Assembly (NCBI GenBank): GCA_030538235.1 | Contig: JAUNUJ010000002.1 | Location: 186,001 to 250,000 of the forward strand | Reading direction: 5' to 3' | DNA length: 64,000 bases | Source: Alcaligenaceae bacterium | GTDB lineage: Bacteria > Pseudomonadota > Gammaproteobacteria > Burkholderiales > Burkholderiaceae_B | In this document: positions 1 through 11,625 of the stretch, in pieces | How the letters are laid out: each line of letters starts with the position of its first letter | Numbering within the stretch: position 1 is the first letter of the stretch | Made by a program: the position numbers and the translations under genes | Notes under the pieces: generated by a model | Database searches by the model: none | Told to the model about the DNA's origin: nothing | The model's input: the letters and a program-made list of their open reading frames with translations, nothing else

Positions 1-1291
1 TAAACTCAAGTGACTGATTCGCTTCATTCGTCAAGGTGTAGCTAAAGCTTGGGCCTACGTTGTGAATTTTTTCATTATTTTTGCGTGCTGCGCTACCGGT
101 TACAGCAACCACTTGTTCCTGCAAGGTGCGTTTGGTCTCACCGGGGCGGGATAAATCCTCGACATTGATCGGCGAAAACTCAGTAAAGTTGACACGATAA
201 AGATCGCCACTGTCGGAAAACTTAATCTGCACCGGATTAACCGCACCAACTTCACCTTGGAAATCAAAAGATTCTTGAGCATTGCCTTTTAAGGGCAAAG
301 CAGTCACATAAAGCTTAGAACCGCCATCATCAAAACTGGATTGATAGAGAGTGACGCCATTAATTGTATAAGGATGATTAACCTCGATAATATGATTTTT
401 AGTGTCACCGGTTTTGTAGTCGGTAATATCGACGTCACTGGCAAAACGCTTAGGCATGCCATTGGACTCATAGTATTCGATAATAAATTTGTTCAGCTTG
501 ACCTGAAATGGCAACTCCTGCATAAAGAAGCCACCACCAATACTTAACAAAGCATAATCAGTGGCCTGACCCTCAGAGATCATCATATTGCCACGGAAAC
601 TCGGGTTATTGGTTGTATAACGGGAACCGGAATCGACTTCTGAGATAAAGCGCGCTTCATCGGGAATCGCATTTTTGTAACCGGTCCAGATTTGTAGACG
701 GTTAGGCAGCTCACTATCCAGTAGACCGCCTAAACTGATCACAACAATCGCCATATGAGCAAAGATAAAGCCCAAGCGATTACTACTGCCTTTTTTAGCA
801 GCTAATAAAACCGTATCGCCATCGACCTTTTCCTTGAATTTATAGCCATGATGCTGTAACCAAGAACGGCCTAGAGCAAGGCCATCTTCCTGATTTAAGT
901 CAGACTCAATCTCAATTTTGTGAGGAAAAGCGCGCAAGCTGCTTTGGCGTACATATTCGCGGAAAGTGCGCATGTCCTTGAGCATTTTAGGGACATTACG
1001 AATCAGGCAGACAGTGGTGGAAACCACCAGGAAAGCCATAATTAATAAAAACCACCAGGTATTATAAATTTCCGCGACATCGAATTTTCTGAAAACAGAG
1101 TACCAATAGGTCCCGAACATATCGATATACTCGATTTCGGTCATGTTTTGCTGGAGTACGGTACCGATAATGGTCGCAATCGCGATAAAAGTCAGAAGAC
1201 TGACAGCAAAACGCATCGAGCCTAGAAGCTCATAAAAATCTCTGCCTAAATTTCTTTTGCGCCTGGCGCCCTGGATCTTATCGTTTTGCAT
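1..1291 (-). CDS. resB: Cytochrome c biogenesis protein ResB (partial, C-terminus beyond window)
   Basis: This open frame reads leftward from ATG at 1291 off the window start, giving about 430 residues of a family that usually runs to about 700. ResB is the membrane partner of CcsA in system II cytochrome c maturation and helps deliver heme to apocytochromes at the periplasmic face. Visible features are an early hydrophobic segment (about residues 20-40) following the typical F-Y-E-L-L-G-S-M-R-F entry, a second one (about 70-92), a third near 190 with H-M-A-I-V-V-I-S-L-G-G, and a long soluble periplasmic region. It lies downstream of a diheme cytochrome c on the same strand, a likely client. 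No good Shine-Dalgarno lies before this ATG, but an in-frame stop shortly upstream excludes much longer starts. Family call is firm; completeness cannot be judged. Confidence 0.9.
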   Translation of the reverse strand, partial: MQNDKIQGARRKRNLGRDFYELLGSMRFAVSLLTFIAIATIIGTVLQQNMTEIEYIDMFGTYWYSVFRKFDVAEIYNTWWFLLIMAFLVVSTTVCLIRNVPKMLKDMRTFREYVRQSSLRAFPHKIEIESDLNQEDGLALGRSWLQHHGYKFKEKVDGDTVLLAAKKGSSNRLGFIFAHMAIVVISLGGLLDSELPNRLQIWTGYKNAIPDEARFISEVDSGSRYTTNNPSFRGNMMISEGQATDYALLSIGGGFFMQELPFQVKLNKFIIEYYESNGMPKRFASDVDITDYKTGDTKNHIIEVNHPYTINGVTLYQSSFDDGGSKLYVTALPLKGNAQESFDFQGEVGAVNPVQIKFSDSGDLYRVNFTEFSPINVEDLSRPGETKRTLQEQVVAVTGSAARKNNEKIHNVGPSFSYTLTNEANQSLEF

Positions 1292-1513
1292 AAAAGGAGG
1301 AAGCTCGGCTCCCTAAAGAGCTCGAAATTAAATTTCAGTGTTAAAAGTGTCGGAATTTCTTGCGCCAATGCAATGAATACAAGGCGCTAAAAAATGTTAC
1401 AGAATATTTGAGTCAAATAAGGCCCTAGAGTTCCCTAGAGCCTTAAAAAGTTTTTTATCCTGTAACAATACGCAGGAATGGTAGAAAATTAATCGCTTAG
1501 TCCTAGCAAGTAC

Positions 1514-2221
1514 TTAGCGGATGCCCGCTGCGTAGTCGGCTACCGCCTTGATATCTTGGCGGCTCATGCGATTAGCGATCTCAGCCATGTGGTTATCGGT
1601 ACCGGCATTGTCGCGCTCACCATCGGCAAAAGCGATTAACTGCTCAGCAAGATAAGAAGGAATCTGACCGCTTAAACGAGGATACTGACCGGGGATACCA
1701 TGACCATCCGCACCATGACAAGAAGCACAGGCCGGGACATTACGATCAGCGATACCGCCACGCCAGATCTGACGACCGCGTTGGACCATCTCTTGATCGG
1801 CTGCCATTTCGGCAATCGCCGGGCTAGTTAACTCAAGGCTACTAACGAACAAGGCGAGATCGGCCATCTCTTGCTCAGTCATCTGCACAACGTTTGGCGC
1901 CATCAACATGGCATTTTGAGTGCGACGATGACTCTGATTTGTGCCTTCAACAACTTTGAAGTTTTTAAGCTGAGCCAAAATATACTCATAGGATTGACCA
2001 GCAATGTGCGGATAAATTGGCACCAAGCTCACACCATCCATGCCGTGACAAGCAATACAGGTGGTGATACCACGCGCTGGATCACCGGTCATGTACAACT
2101 GCTGACCGCGCTCAATATCCGGTTTAACCGGGCCTACAGCAGTTTGAGCAACGGCAGCACCACTAGCCACACCTAAAGCCAAACCACAAGCCATGACAAT
2201 TTTAGAAATAACGTGCTTCAT
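1514..2221 (-). CDS. Diheme cytochrome c4-like protein, periplasmic
   Basis: A 235-residue secreted protein with two CxxCH heme sites, CIACH at 55-59 and CASCH at 165-169, each followed by a cytochrome c fold with a candidate Met ligand. The two-domain layout is that of cytochrome c4, a periplasmic electron carrier that feeds terminal oxidases. A signal peptide covers about residues 1-26 and ends A-V-A-Q. The frame stays open further upstream to 2293, but ATG 2221 begins the signal peptide directly and has AGAGGA at a suitable distance, so it is preferred. resB lies downstream on the same strand, and the pairing of a c-type cytochrome with its assembly factor is functionally sensible. It could also be called a c553/c5-like class I cytochrome; the exact redox partner is unknown. 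Confidence 0.9.
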   Translation of the reverse strand: MKHVISKIVMACGLALGVASGAAVAQTAVGPVKPDIERGQQLYMTGDPARGITTCIACHGMDGVSLVPIYPHIAGQSYEYILAQLKNFKVVEGTNQSHRRTQNAMLMAPNVVQMTEQEMADLALFVSSLELTSPAIAEMAADQEMVQRGRQIWRGGIADRNVPACASCHGADGHGIPGQYPRLSGQIPSYLAEQLIAFADGERDNAGTDNHMAEIANRMSRQDIKAVADYAAGIR

Positions 2222-2481
2222 GAATATCCTCTGAGACCATGCCCCAACAACAGGCAGGTGCCAATTAAACACTAATGACGAGTTAAACGACAAAATGAGT
2301 ACGATCTGCCTGATTAATTACAACTCGCCCAATTTAAAATAACGCTATACATTTTAATGCAATATGGGATGAATAGTTGCAAGAATTAAGCTTTGTAATA
2401 AATTTTAGACATCTTAAGCGCTTATTTTAGACAAAAACTATACAATATAGTGATTATTAACCACAAATTTGTCTTAGCGCA

Positions 2482-3108
2482 ATGTCCCTTTTACATAGAG
2501 CCTCATTTTACCAGTCGGCAAGCAAGGTATCACAATTACCCGCCCCCCGAGGTCCTGAAGTTTGTTTTGTCGGACGCTCAAATGCAGGCAAATCTTCTGC
2601 GATTAACGTCCTCACCAACCAAAAGCGCCTCGCCTACTCCAGTAAGACCCCCGGTCGCACTCGTCTGATCAATATGTTCGGCATCCCCGATCCTTTGGAC
2701 CCCGATCATCCCTTAGGCTATTTGGTTGACTTGCCGGGTTACGGCTACGCCTCAGTTGCCCTAGAGGCACAGCAAGAGTGGGGCCGTGAGTTGGGTGATT
2801 ATCTGGTCAAACGACCATCGCTCGCAGGCGTTGTACTCCTGATCGATATTCGTCGCGGCATCACTAAGCATGACTATGGTTTGGTTGACTGGATTGCCCA
2901 AGCCAAACATCCGGTATTGATTTTGCTCACCAAAGCAGACAAGCTGCCCTATGGTCAAAGGCAAAAAGCCATCACAACCATTCGCAAAGAGGTGGCCAGT
3001 CAGCTAGGCGATGTTGAAACCATTGCCTTCTCAGCTACTAACCGCCTTGGCCTAGAAGAGGCCAATGAGAAAATTCTAAACTGGATTTCTCCTCAGGTAG
3101 TGCCTTAG
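2482..3108 (+). CDS. engB: Ribosome biogenesis GTP-binding protein EngB (YsxC/YihA)
   Basis: A 208-residue circularly ordinary TRAFAC GTPase needed for late assembly of the large ribosomal subunit. G1 is GRSNAGKSS (residues 31-39), the TPGRT switch I segment follows at about 56-60, G3 is DLPGYGYA (83-90), G4 is TKAD (150-153) and G5 is the F-S-A-T near 188-191. Length matches the family. The ATG at 2482 lies in a weak ribosome-binding context, but it gives the usual short N-terminal extension before the G domain. It is divergent from the cytochrome gene, so the 260 bases between them should carry both promoters; hemB follows after 94 bases. An overlapping short frame at 2450-2668 is a shadow. 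Confidence 0.95.
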   Translation: MSLLHRASFYQSASKVSQLPAPRGPEVCFVGRSNAGKSSAINVLTNQKRLAYSSKTPGRTRLINMFGIPDPLDPDHPLGYLVDLPGYGYASVALEAQQEWGRELGDYLVKRPSLAGVVLLIDIRRGITKHDYGLVDWIAQAKHPVLILLTKADKLPYGQRQKAITTIRKEVASQLGDVETIAFSATNRLGLEEANEKILNWISPQVVP

Positions 3109-3196
3109 TCTTGTTACCTTGAGCTTGCTCATTTGTCGGCAGTGCGCTGTGGCGATTTAAATAATTTATTTTAAGATTCAAAAATTTCGGAGTTAA

Positions 3197-4219
<1,023 letters not shown>

Positions 4220-4235
4220 ATTAGCGTGGGGCATC

Positions 4236-4274
4236 GGGGTTAGACAAGCACTAACCCCTATTTTTTACCTTTTT
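4236..4274 (+). terminator. Intrinsic terminator after hemB
   Basis: Perfect 8-bp stem GGGGTTAG / CTAACCCC (4236-4243 and 4251-4258) with a 7-base loop, followed by TATTTTTTACCTTTTT. It starts 16 bases after the hemB stop. The cutA start at 4308 lies just beyond, so cutA-dsbD needs its own promoter or readthrough. Confidence 0.85.
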
Positions 4275-4307
4275 GTTGGACCGAAACAAGCCACAGAGGA
4301 TAATGCT

Positions 4308-4652
4308 ATGAGCCTTGATGCTTCAACCAATACAGATACCAAAGCGCTAATTATTCAAACCACCACACCCACCATCGAACTCGCAAAACAGATTGCTGAG
4401 GCCTTAGTTCAGGAGTCCTTGGCGGCATGTGTGAACTTAAGTGCCGCTTCTTTGTCCATTTATTCATGGGACAATAAACTTCATCGTGATGAAGAATTTA
4501 CGCTCACCATCAAAACAAGTACCGGACGACAGGCGGACTGCATAGCTCGTATACAGGAGCTGCACAGTTATGATGTGCCGGAAATTATTGTGTTACCGAT
4601 TATCGGGGGTTCAGAGCAATATTTGCAATGGATCACCCATGAAACTTTATGA
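4308..4652 (+). CDS. cutA: CutA1-family divalent cation tolerance protein
   Basis: A 114-residue protein of the CutA1 fold, a small trimeric ferredoxin-like protein linked to divalent metal tolerance; its precise biochemical role is unsettled. The conserved C-terminal motif L-H-S-Y-D-V-P-E-I-I-V-L-P-I and the opening I-I-Q-T-T-T-P pattern are present, as is the E-S-L-A-A-C-V-N segment. The frame is open further upstream to 4179, but that would overlap hemB and run through the terminator; ATG 4308 follows AGAGGA at 4295-4300 and gives normal family length. Its stop overlaps the dsbD start (ATGA), so the two are translationally coupled. No signal peptide is seen. Confidence 0.93.
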   Translation: MSLDASTNTDTKALIIQTTTPTIELAKQIAEALVQESLAACVNLSAASLSIYSWDNKLHRDEEFTLTIKTSTGRQADCIARIQELHSYDVPEIIVLPIIGGSEQYLQWITHETL

Positions 4653-6778
4653 ACAATATTAAGCATTTCTTAAGTCTTTTATTCTTTGCCCTTTTCAGCT
4701 TTTTCTTAAGCATTGCCTCCATTGTCTCGGTGCAAGCGCAAGAGGACTTTTTACCGCCTGAAAAAGCCTTTGCTATTAGCACCACGACACCCTCTCCCGA
4801 TCAGCTGCATATCCGCTTTAAAATCGCCCCCAATTACTACATGTACATGAACCACGTTAAATTTCATGTGGTCGGCGATGATGATCAAGGCACTTTTAAG
4901 CAGGCCTTATTAGGAGAGCCGGTCTTTGGTGAGCCTATTGTCAAGTTTGACGAAACCTTTGGTGAGGAGATGCCGGTCTTTTATGACCCCATGGTCATTG
5001 ATGTACCGCTCAGAGCCATCGGTCAGCCGGTACGCGTGGTGGTGACCGCTCAGGGCTGTGCTGATGCAGGACTCTGCTATCCGCCCGAAGAGTATCCCAT
5101 TGATTTGGAACCCACCGAAGTCGGTTATAAAATCAGTGACAGTGCGGGCCTACTAGGTCGCATGTTAGGTGGCAACAAGGCGACTGAGCCGACGCCTCTG
5201 GATTTTACTGCGCTCGCTTTAAATCACCCTGCCGCTGACTCATCCTCGGCACCCGTTCTGACTGAAGTTGATGAGCATAGCCCGGTCACAGCAATTGAGC
5301 AGACTGATAGCACCACGGACTCGACTAGTAATTCAATCTCAAGCAACACGACTGCCACAAGCCCTACGGAACCGACGGCACGCAGCCTAAGCACGGCCGG
5401 TGATACGCAGATTGCCGATTGGCTAGATGAATCAGGCTTTATGAAAATCATTCTGATTACTTTTGGTCTGGGACTCTTACTGTCGCTCACACCTTGTGTG
5501 TTACCGATGCTACCCATTCTATTAGCGTTGGTGGTGGGTCAACAAAACACCGCAGCAACTGCCGGCGCCAAAGAAAAGTCTTCCGACACTCGCTTCCGTA
5601 GTTTGGCCCTCACGCTGGCCTACGTCTTCGGAACCTCGATTGTTTATACCTTATTAGGGGTTGCGGCTGCATCCGTCGGCGCAGCCCTTGCGGTATGGAT
5701 TCAAAACCCTTGGGTCTTAAGCATCTTTGCGGCAGTCTTAGTGTTACTGGCATTTGCCATGTTCGGCAGCTTCTCTCTACAAACACCGACCGGTGTGCAA
5801 TCCAAACTTAACCGCTTGATGGATAAGCTCCCCGGCGGTCGTTATGGTAGCGCCCTGATTATGGGCATGGTTTCTGCGCTGATTGCCGGTCCTTGTGTGG
5901 CTGCACCGCTAGCCGGTGTCTTATTGTTTATCTCTCAAACCGGTGATATGTTGACCGGTGCCATTGCCCTCTTTGCCCTCGCCTGGGGTCAGGGCGCCTC
6001 ACTGATCGTGATTGGCACGACTTCCGGCGCCTTAATGCCTAAAGCCGGCAGCTGGATGGAGGGTGTTAAGCAATTCTGCGGTCTGCTACTGCTTGGTGTT
6101 GCGCTGTGGATGGTACAGCCTCTACTTCCAAGCTGGTTAAGCATCTTACTGTGGGCCTTCCTCGCCTTTAGTTTAAGTGTTATTTTTGGTGCGTTTAAAT
6201 CCATGGATGCTCAAGGCACTAGTGTCTTTGCTATCTTTGCCAAAGCCATTGCCTACTTAGCGCTAATTTGGGGGATCTTACTGCTGATAGGCCTGGCCTC
6301 TGGTCGCCCTAGCCTACTCAAACCACTACAGGGCCTTAATTTAGCTCAAAACGCCTCCACCATCTCGACAGGCGCTCAACTGGCCACTTCTCCAGGCTCT
6401 GCAACGGCTATTACTAACGCGGATTTTCAACGCATTGGCTCGAGTGCCGAATTAGATGAAGTGATTGCCCAAAATGCTGGACGTCCGGTGATGCTGGACT
6501 TCTATGCCGACTGGTGTGTTTCTTGTCATCAAATGGAGGCTTTTACCTTTAGCGTGCCTGAGGTGGCTCAAAAAATGCAGCAAATGGCCTTGCTCCAAGC
6601 CGATGTCACACCCAACACCCCCGAAGACCGCGAACTCCTGAAGCGCTTCCGTCTGTTCGGACCTCCTGGCATTATCTTCTTTGATCCTAATGGCAATGAG
6701 CTCAAAGATATCCGGGTTGTCGGTTTTCAAAACGCCGAACGCTTTAGCGAAAGCCTAGACCGTGTATTAGCAAAGTAG
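4649..6778 (+). CDS. dsbD: Thiol:disulfide interchange protein DsbD
   Basis: A 709-residue inner-membrane protein that passes reducing power from cytosolic thioredoxin to periplasmic thiol partners, including apocytochrome c. The three expected modules are present: signal peptide (1-31), an N-terminal immunoglobulin-like domain with C137 and C143 in GCADAGLCYPP, a multi-span core with TPCVLPMLPIL (C283) and GPCVAAPLAG (C416), and a C-terminal thioredoxin domain with WCVSC (C623, C626). A Ser/Thr-rich linker at about 195-250 joins the first two and is longer than in the E. coli protein. The start overlaps the cutA stop. Co-location with ResB and a cytochrome c fits its role in keeping heme-binding cysteines reduced. 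Confidence 0.96.
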   Translation: MNNIKHFLSLLFFALFSFFLSIASIVSVQAQEDFLPPEKAFAISTTTPSPDQLHIRFKIAPNYYMYMNHVKFHVVGDDDQGTFKQALLGEPVFGEPIVKFDETFGEEMPVFYDPMVIDVPLRAIGQPVRVVVTAQGCADAGLCYPPEEYPIDLEPTEVGYKISDSAGLLGRMLGGNKATEPTPLDFTALALNHPAADSSSAPVLTEVDEHSPVTAIEQTDSTTDSTSNSISSNTTATSPTEPTARSLSTAGDTQIADWLDESGFMKIILITFGLGLLLSLTPCVLPMLPILLALVVGQQNTAATAGAKEKSSDTRFRSLALTLAYVFGTSIVYTLLGVAAASVGAALAVWIQNPWVLSIFAAVLVLLAFAMFGSFSLQTPTGVQSKLNRLMDKLPGGRYGSALIMGMVSALIAGPCVAAPLAGVLLFISQTGDMLTGAIALFALAWGQGASLIVIGTTSGALMPKAGSWMEGVKQFCGLLLLGVALWMVQPLLPSWLSILLWAFLAFSLSVIFGAFKSMDAQGTSVFAIFAKAIAYLALIWGILLLIGLASGRPSLLKPLQGLNLAQNASTISTGAQLATSPGSATAITNADFQRIGSSAELDEVIAQNAGRPVMLDFYADWCVSCHQMEAFTFSVPEVAQKMQQMALLQADVTPNTPEDRELLKRFRLFGPPGIIFFDPNGNELKDIRVVGFQNAERFSESLDRVLAK

Positions 6779-6779
6779 C

Positions 6780-6806
6780 ATCAAATCGGGTTATACCCGA
6801 TTTGAT
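6780..6806 (+). terminator. Perfect hairpin directly after dsbD
   Basis: ATCAAATCGGGT / ACCCGATTTGAT form a perfect 12-bp stem with a 3-base loop, starting two bases after the dsbD stop. No T-run follows (TGGGACAAATAA), so it is a weak intrinsic terminator or an mRNA 3' end stabiliser. Confidence 0.55.
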
Positions 6807-6869
6807 TGGGACAAATAATCTCATAGAATCGAGTCTTGTTGACACACTCGATTCGCAGGTTATTAATTA

Positions 6870-9800
6870 ATGAGCAAAACGGATCTATCCCACAAGGAGC
6901 AATCCCACAATAAAAACAATCGCTGGCAGTTCTGGATCGACCGCGGCGGTACCTTTACCGATATCGTGGCCAAAAAACCCGATGGTTCACTGACGACACA
7001 CAAATTACTGTCAGAAAATCCGGAGCAATACCCCGATGCTGCCTTAGCCGGCATTCGTCGCCTAATGGGCTTGGAGCTTAGCGACGCCATTCCAAGTAGC
7101 GATATTGAAGCCATCAAAATGGGCACCACAGTGGCCACCAATGCCCTACTCGAACGCAAGGGTGAGGCCACTGTGCTCTTTATCACCGAGGGCTTCGCAG
7201 ACGCTCTAAACATTGCTTATCAAGCACGCCCCCAACTCTTTAACCGTCATATTATCAAGCCCGAGCTACTTTACTCGCGCGTCGATAGTGTGGCTGAACG
7301 CATCCTTGCCGATGGTACCGTTGAAAAACCGCTTGATCTTGCTAAAACCAAAGCACAACTCCAATCTGCTTATGACGAGGGTTACCGCTCCATTGCCATT
7401 GTTTTGATGCACGCTTATCGCTTCACCGAACACGAAGAGCAAGTTGCGGCACTGGCTAAAGACATTGGTTTTAAGCAAATCTCTGTGTCTCATCAAGTCA
7501 GTGCTCTGATGAAAATTGTCGGTCGCGGCGACACCACCGTCGTTGATGCATATTTATCGCCTGTACTGAGAAATTATGTGGATCGTATTGACGCAGAAAT
7601 CGACGATACCCGCCTCATGTTTATGCAGTCCAATGGCGGTCTAACTGCCGCCAATAACTTTCAGGGCAAAGATGCCATTCTCTCCGGTCCGGCCGGTGGC
7701 ATTGTCGGGATGGCGCGTATTGCCGCCGCTGTCGGCACCGAGCAGCTGATCGGCTTTGATATGGGTGGCACCTCAACCGATGTCTCACATTATGATGGTC
7801 AATTCGAACGTCTTTTTGATACCGCGGTCGCCGGAGTGCGTATTCGCGCCCCGATGATGAATATTCATACAGTGGCTGCAGGCGGTGGCTCGATCGTGCA
7901 TTTTGATGGTCAACGTATGCGCGTCGGTCCGCATTCTGCCGGCGCCTACCCAGGTCCTGTAGCCTATCGCAATGGCGGTCCGCTCACAGTGACTGATTGC
8001 AATGTGATGCTAGGCAAATTGCAGCCCGCCTACTTTCCATCGATTTTCGGCCCCGCAGCTGATCAACCCTTGGATTACGCCTTAGTTAAACAAAAGTTCA
8101 ATGAACTCGCCGACGATATCTATCAACAAAGCGGCGTACGAGCCAGTGCTGAACAAACTGCCGAGGGTTTTATACAAATTGCCGTTGCCAATATGGCCAA
8201 CGCAGTTAAAAAGATTTCTATCGAACGTGGCTACGATGTCAGCAGGTATACTCTCGTCAGTTTTGGGGGGGCCGGCGGCCAACATGCCTGCCTAGTGGCT
8301 GATGCCTTGGGTATGCAGAAAGTGCTGATTCATCCCTTTGCCGGCGTCCTCTCTGCCTATGGCATGGGCTTAGCCGATATCACAGCAATGCGTGAAAGCG
8401 CCGTCGAACTACCTTTAAGTAGCGACTCCATGGTCGCCACTGAAAACTCACTCAATACCTTGATTCGCGAGACCACTGAGGAGCTCCTCAATCAGGGGGT
8501 GAGTGAGGAACAAACACAGCTGATCAGACGCGCTCACATCCGCTATCAAGGCACCGATTCGCCGATTGTGGTGAGTTTTGCCGATCCGGATAGTATGCGC
8601 GACGCTTTTTATGAGGCCTATTTGCAGCGTTATAGCTTCTTAATGCGCGATCGACCGCTGATTATCGAGGCGGTCTCAGTAGAAGCGATTGGCAAGAGCG
8701 GCGAAGAACTAGCGCAATCTGAACAACATCCTGAAAACCTTGATTGCACGACACCGTTGGCTGAAATCGAGTTCTTCAGTCAGGATCAGACACAAAAAGC
8801 ACCGATTTTTAACCGAGATGAACTGTGTGCCGGGATGCGTATTGAGGGGCCGGCCATTGTTTTTGATGCCAATGGCACCACAGTGATTGAACCGGAATGG
8901 CGCATGGATATCTTAAGTGCAGGTGAGCAACTATTGAGTCGCGTCAAAGCCAAAGAAAATAAAGTCGCCATCGGCACTGATGTTGATCCGGTCATGCTGG
9001 AGATCTTCAATAACCTCTTTATGTCCATTGCCGAACAGATGGGCGCAACCTTGGCTAATACCGCTTTTTCAGTCAATATTAAAGAACGCCTAGACTTCTC
9101 ATGCGCACTCTTTGATCACGAGGGTAATTTAATCGCCAACGCCCCACATATGCCGGTTCATCTTGGCTCCATGGGCGAAAGTATCAAAACAGTGATACGC
9201 AAAAACCGGGGACAAATCAAACCCGGCGACACCTTTGCACTTAACGACCCCTACAATGGTGGCACCCATTTGCCGGATATCACGGTCGTCACGCCGATAT
9301 TCGATGAACAACAAGAGGACATCCTGTTCTTTGTTGCCTCACGCGGACATCACGCCGATGTTGGCGGGATTACTCCCGGCTCCATGCCGCCGGACAGTCA
9401 AAATGTCATTGAAGAGGGGGTGCTGTTAGATAACTTCCTCTTGGTTGAAAATGGGGCGATGCGCGAAGAGGCCTTGCGCGATGTTTTCCTGGGTACAAGG
9501 TATCCGGCCCGCAACTTCGATCAAAACGTTGCCGACCTCCGCGCTCAAGTCGCTGCCAATGAAAAAGGCGTACAAGAACTACGTCGCATGGTCAACAGCT
9601 TCGGTCTAGAGGTTGTTCAAGCCTATATGAGGCACGTACAAAACAACGCCGAAGAATCGGTTCGTCGGGCGATTAATGCGCTCCAAGACGGTAGTTATTG
9701 CTACGAGATGGACAATGGCGCCAAGATTCAAGTCAACGTCAGTGTGGACAAGCAAACACGCAGTGCCACTGTTGATTTCACCGGTACTTCCGAGCAGTTG

Positions 9801-10541
9801 CAAAGCAATTTCAATGCGCCCAAAGCCGTCTGCATGGCGGCTGTGCTCTATGTATTCCGCACTCTGGTTAATGACGAAATCCCGATGAATCAGGGCTGCT
9901 TAAAGCCGATTGAAGTGATTATCCCCGAAGGCAGCATGCTGAATCCGCTTTATCCGGCCGCAACAGTCGCCGGCAACGTTGAGACATCCCAATGCATTAC
10001 CGATGCGCTCTATGGTGCACTCGGCGTTATGGCAGCATCCCAAGGCACCATGAACAACTTCACCTTTGGTGATGATCAATATCAATATTATGAAACCATC
10101 GCCGGTGGCAGCGGCGCAGGCAAAATCATCTATCACGATGGTCGCGAGGAGTTATTTGCCGGCACTGATGTAGTGCAAACTCATATGACCAATTCACGTC
10201 TGACCGATCCGGAAATCCTTGAATTCAGATACCCCGTGATGCTGGAGGAATTTTCTATACGACAAGGCAGTGGTGGTGTAGGCAAAGTCAGCGGCGGCAA
10301 TGGCGGGACTCGTCGTATCCGCTTTTTAAAAGCCATGACCGCTTCTATTTTATCCAATCGTCGTCGCGTGGCACCTTTTGGACTGGCCGGCGGTGCAGAT
10401 GGTGAGGTCGGCGCCAATTATATTGAACGCACTGATGGCTCCTTAGAGTCTTTAGACTCCAGCGCCTCAGCACAAATGCAAAGCGGTGACGTGTTTGTTA
10501 TTAAAACACCGGGTGGTGGTGCTTATGGTAAAGCCGAGTAG
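6870..10541 (+). CDS. 5-oxoprolinase / hydantoinase A-B fusion (ATP-hydrolysing)
   Basis: A 1223-residue cytosolic protein with the full-length architecture of ATP-dependent 5-oxoprolinase: HyuA-like domains in the first 700 residues, then a HyuB-like domain from about residue 705 ([10 protein letters not shown]). The ATP-grasp-like ASKHA entry DRGGTFTD (24-31), [11 protein letters not shown] and G-A-G-G-Q-H-A motifs are all visible, and the HyuB half shows [12 protein letters not shown] and R-G-H-H-A-D-V-G-G. The reaction would open 5-oxoproline (pyroglutamate) to glutamate; hydantoin and acetophenone carboxylase-type relatives share the fold, so the substrate is inferred from length and fusion. 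TRAP genes follow 101 bases later on the same strand and may bring in the substrate. No frameshift is seen despite the size. Confidence 0.88.
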   Translation: MSKTDLSHKEQSHNKNNRWQFWIDRGGTFTDIVAKKPDGSLTTHKLLSENPEQYPDAALAGIRRLMGLELSDAIPSSDIEAIKMGTTVATNALLERKGEATVLFITEGFADALNIAYQARPQLFNRHIIKPELLYSRVDSVAERILADGTVEKPLDLAKTKAQLQSAYDEGYRSIAIVLMHAYRFTEHEEQVAALAKDIGFKQISVSHQVSALMKIVGRGDTTVVDAYLSPVLRNYVDRIDAEIDDTRLMFMQSNGGLTAANNFQGKDAILSGPAGGIVGMARIAAAVGTEQLIGFDMGGTSTDVSHYDGQFERLFDTAVAGVRIRAPMMNIHTVAAGGGSIVHFDGQRMRVGPHSAGAYPGPVAYRNGGPLTVTDCNVMLGKLQPAYFPSIFGPAADQPLDYALVKQKFNELADDIYQQSGVRASAEQTAEGFIQIAVANMANAVKKISIERGYDVSRYTLVSFGGAGGQHACLVADALGMQKVLIHPFAGVLSAYGMGLADITAMRESAVELPLSSDSMVATENSLNTLIRETTEELLNQGVSEEQTQLIRRAHIRYQGTDSPIVVSFADPDSMRDAFYEAYLQRYSFLMRDRPLIIEAVSVEAIGKSGEELAQSEQHPENLDCTTPLAEIEFFSQDQTQKAPIFNRDELCAGMRIEGPAIVFDANGTTVIEPEWRMDILSAGEQLLSRVKAKENKVAIGTDVDPVMLEIFNNLFMSIAEQMGATLANTAFSVNIKERLDFSCALFDHEGNLIANAPHMPVHLGSMGESIKTVIRKNRGQIKPGDTFALNDPYNGGTHLPDITVVTPIFDEQQEDILFFVASRGHHADVGGITPGSMPPDSQNVIEEGVLLDNFLLVENGAMREEALRDVFLGTRYPARNFDQNVADLRAQVAANEKGVQELRRMVNSFGLEVVQAYMRHVQNNAEESVRRAINALQDGSYCYEMDNGAKIQVNVSVDKQTRSATVDFTGTSEQLQSNFNAPKAVCMAAVLYVFRTLVNDEIPMNQGCLKPIEVIIPEGSMLNPLYPAATVAGNVETSQCITDALYGALGVMAASQGTMNNFTFGDDQYQYYETIAGGSGAGKIIYHDGREELFAGTDVVQTHMTNSRLTDPEILEFRYPVMLEEFSIRQGSGGVGKVSGGNGGTRRIRFLKAMTASILSNRRRVAPFGLAGGADGEVGANYIERTDGSLESLDSSASAQMQSGDVFVIKTPGGGAYGKAE

Positions 10542-10642
10542 ACCACTACGGCACAAGTTTATAGTATTAAGAATAACTGAAAACAGTGATAGAGCCATTT
10601 CACCCATGATAAAAATGGCCAAAACCCCAAGGAGACTAAACA

Positions 10643-11617
10643 ATGAAATTAAACCATTTAACGCTGGCAGTCGCAGCAACAGCCTCTATTTTTACCGTAA
10701 CCACGGCTCATGCCCAGAATTGGCGTATGGCCACCCCCTACCCAGAACAAAACTTCCATACTCAAAACATCAAACAGTTTGTGGCAGATATTAAAGAAGC
10801 GACCGATGGCAAACTGGACATCACAGTGCACTCGGGTGGCTCACTCATTAAGCCGATGGAAATTAAAAATGCGGCGCGTTCCCGTCAAATCGAAATGGGT
10901 GAGTTTATTCTCTCTGGTATGGCCAATGAGCACCCTATTTTTGCCCTTGACTCGGTGCCCTTTTTAGCAAACTCTCACGATGCTTCTTGGAAGCTATATC
11001 AAGTCTCCAAACCGGCACTTGAAGAGGTTCTGGATAAACAAAATCTGAAGCTTTTGTATTCGGTTGCTTGGCCGCCACAAGGCATGTACACTACCACCCC
11101 GATTAGCAAGATTGAGGATTTAAACGGTATGCGTATGCGTGCTTACAGCCCTCAAACCGAGCGATTAGCTCAGTTATCAGGCGCTATTCCGACCCAAATT
11201 GAAGCCACTGATGTGGCTCAAGCCTTTAGCACCGGTCGCGTCAACGCCATGATCACCTCTTCATCGACCGGTGTGAACTCGGCGGCTTGGGACTTTTTAA
11301 ACTATTACTACGATGTCCAGGCTTTCTTACCTAAAAATGCCATTATCGTCAATAAACGCAGTTGGGACTCTCTTGATGAGACGACCCAAAAAGCCGTCTT
11401 AGACGCTGCTACTAAAGCGGAAGAACGCGGTTGGGAAATGTCCAAAGAGGAAACGCTTAAACAAAACCAGACCTTAATTGACAATGGCATTGAGTTCAGT
11501 GAAGGTTCCGAGGAATTACGCCAGGCATTACGTAAAATCGGCGAACAAATGTCCGCCGAATGGAGTAAAGAAGCCGGCGCCGAGGGCGAGGCTATCATCG
11601 CCGAGTTTAATAAGTAG
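10643..11617 (+). CDS. TRAP transporter solute-binding protein (DctP family)
   Basis: A 324-residue periplasmic binding protein of the TRAP type. The signal peptide runs to about residue 25 (T-A-H-A-Q), and the mature start N-W-R-M-A-T-P-Y-P leads into the family's F-V-A-D-I-K-E-A-T-D-G-K-L-D-I-T-V-H pattern. The conserved arginine region that binds the substrate carboxylate is in G-M-R-M-R-A-Y-S-P (about residues 165-173). AAGGAG sits eight bases before ATG 10643. The small and large permeases follow closely. Substrate cannot be read from sequence; DctP proteins bind organic acids, and the adjacent 5-oxoprolinase makes a pyroglutamate-like acid plausible. Confidence 0.92.
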   Translation: MKLNHLTLAVAATASIFTVTTAHAQNWRMATPYPEQNFHTQNIKQFVADIKEATDGKLDITVHSGGSLIKPMEIKNAARSRQIEMGEFILSGMANEHPIFALDSVPFLANSHDASWKLYQVSKPALEEVLDKQNLKLLYSVAWPPQGMYTTTPISKIEDLNGMRMRAYSPQTERLAQLSGAIPTQIEATDVAQAFSTGRVNAMITSSSTGVNSAAWDFLNYYYDVQAFLPKNAIIVNKRSWDSLDETTQKAVLDAATKAEERGWEMSKEETLKQNQTLIDNGIEFSEGSEELRQALRKIGEQMSAEWSKEAGAEGEAIIAEFNK

Positions 11618-11625
11618 TAGGGTTT

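Noticed and set aside
1425..1460. A repeat CCCTAGAG twice with a following T-run near 1450
   Set aside because: The T-run is on the plus strand while both flanking genes are on the minus strand, and the stem is only about six pairs; not called as a terminator.
5224..5517. A minus-strand 97-residue frame inside dsbD
   Set aside because: Overlaps the Ser/Thr-rich linker of dsbD entirely; composition reflects the complement of that linker.
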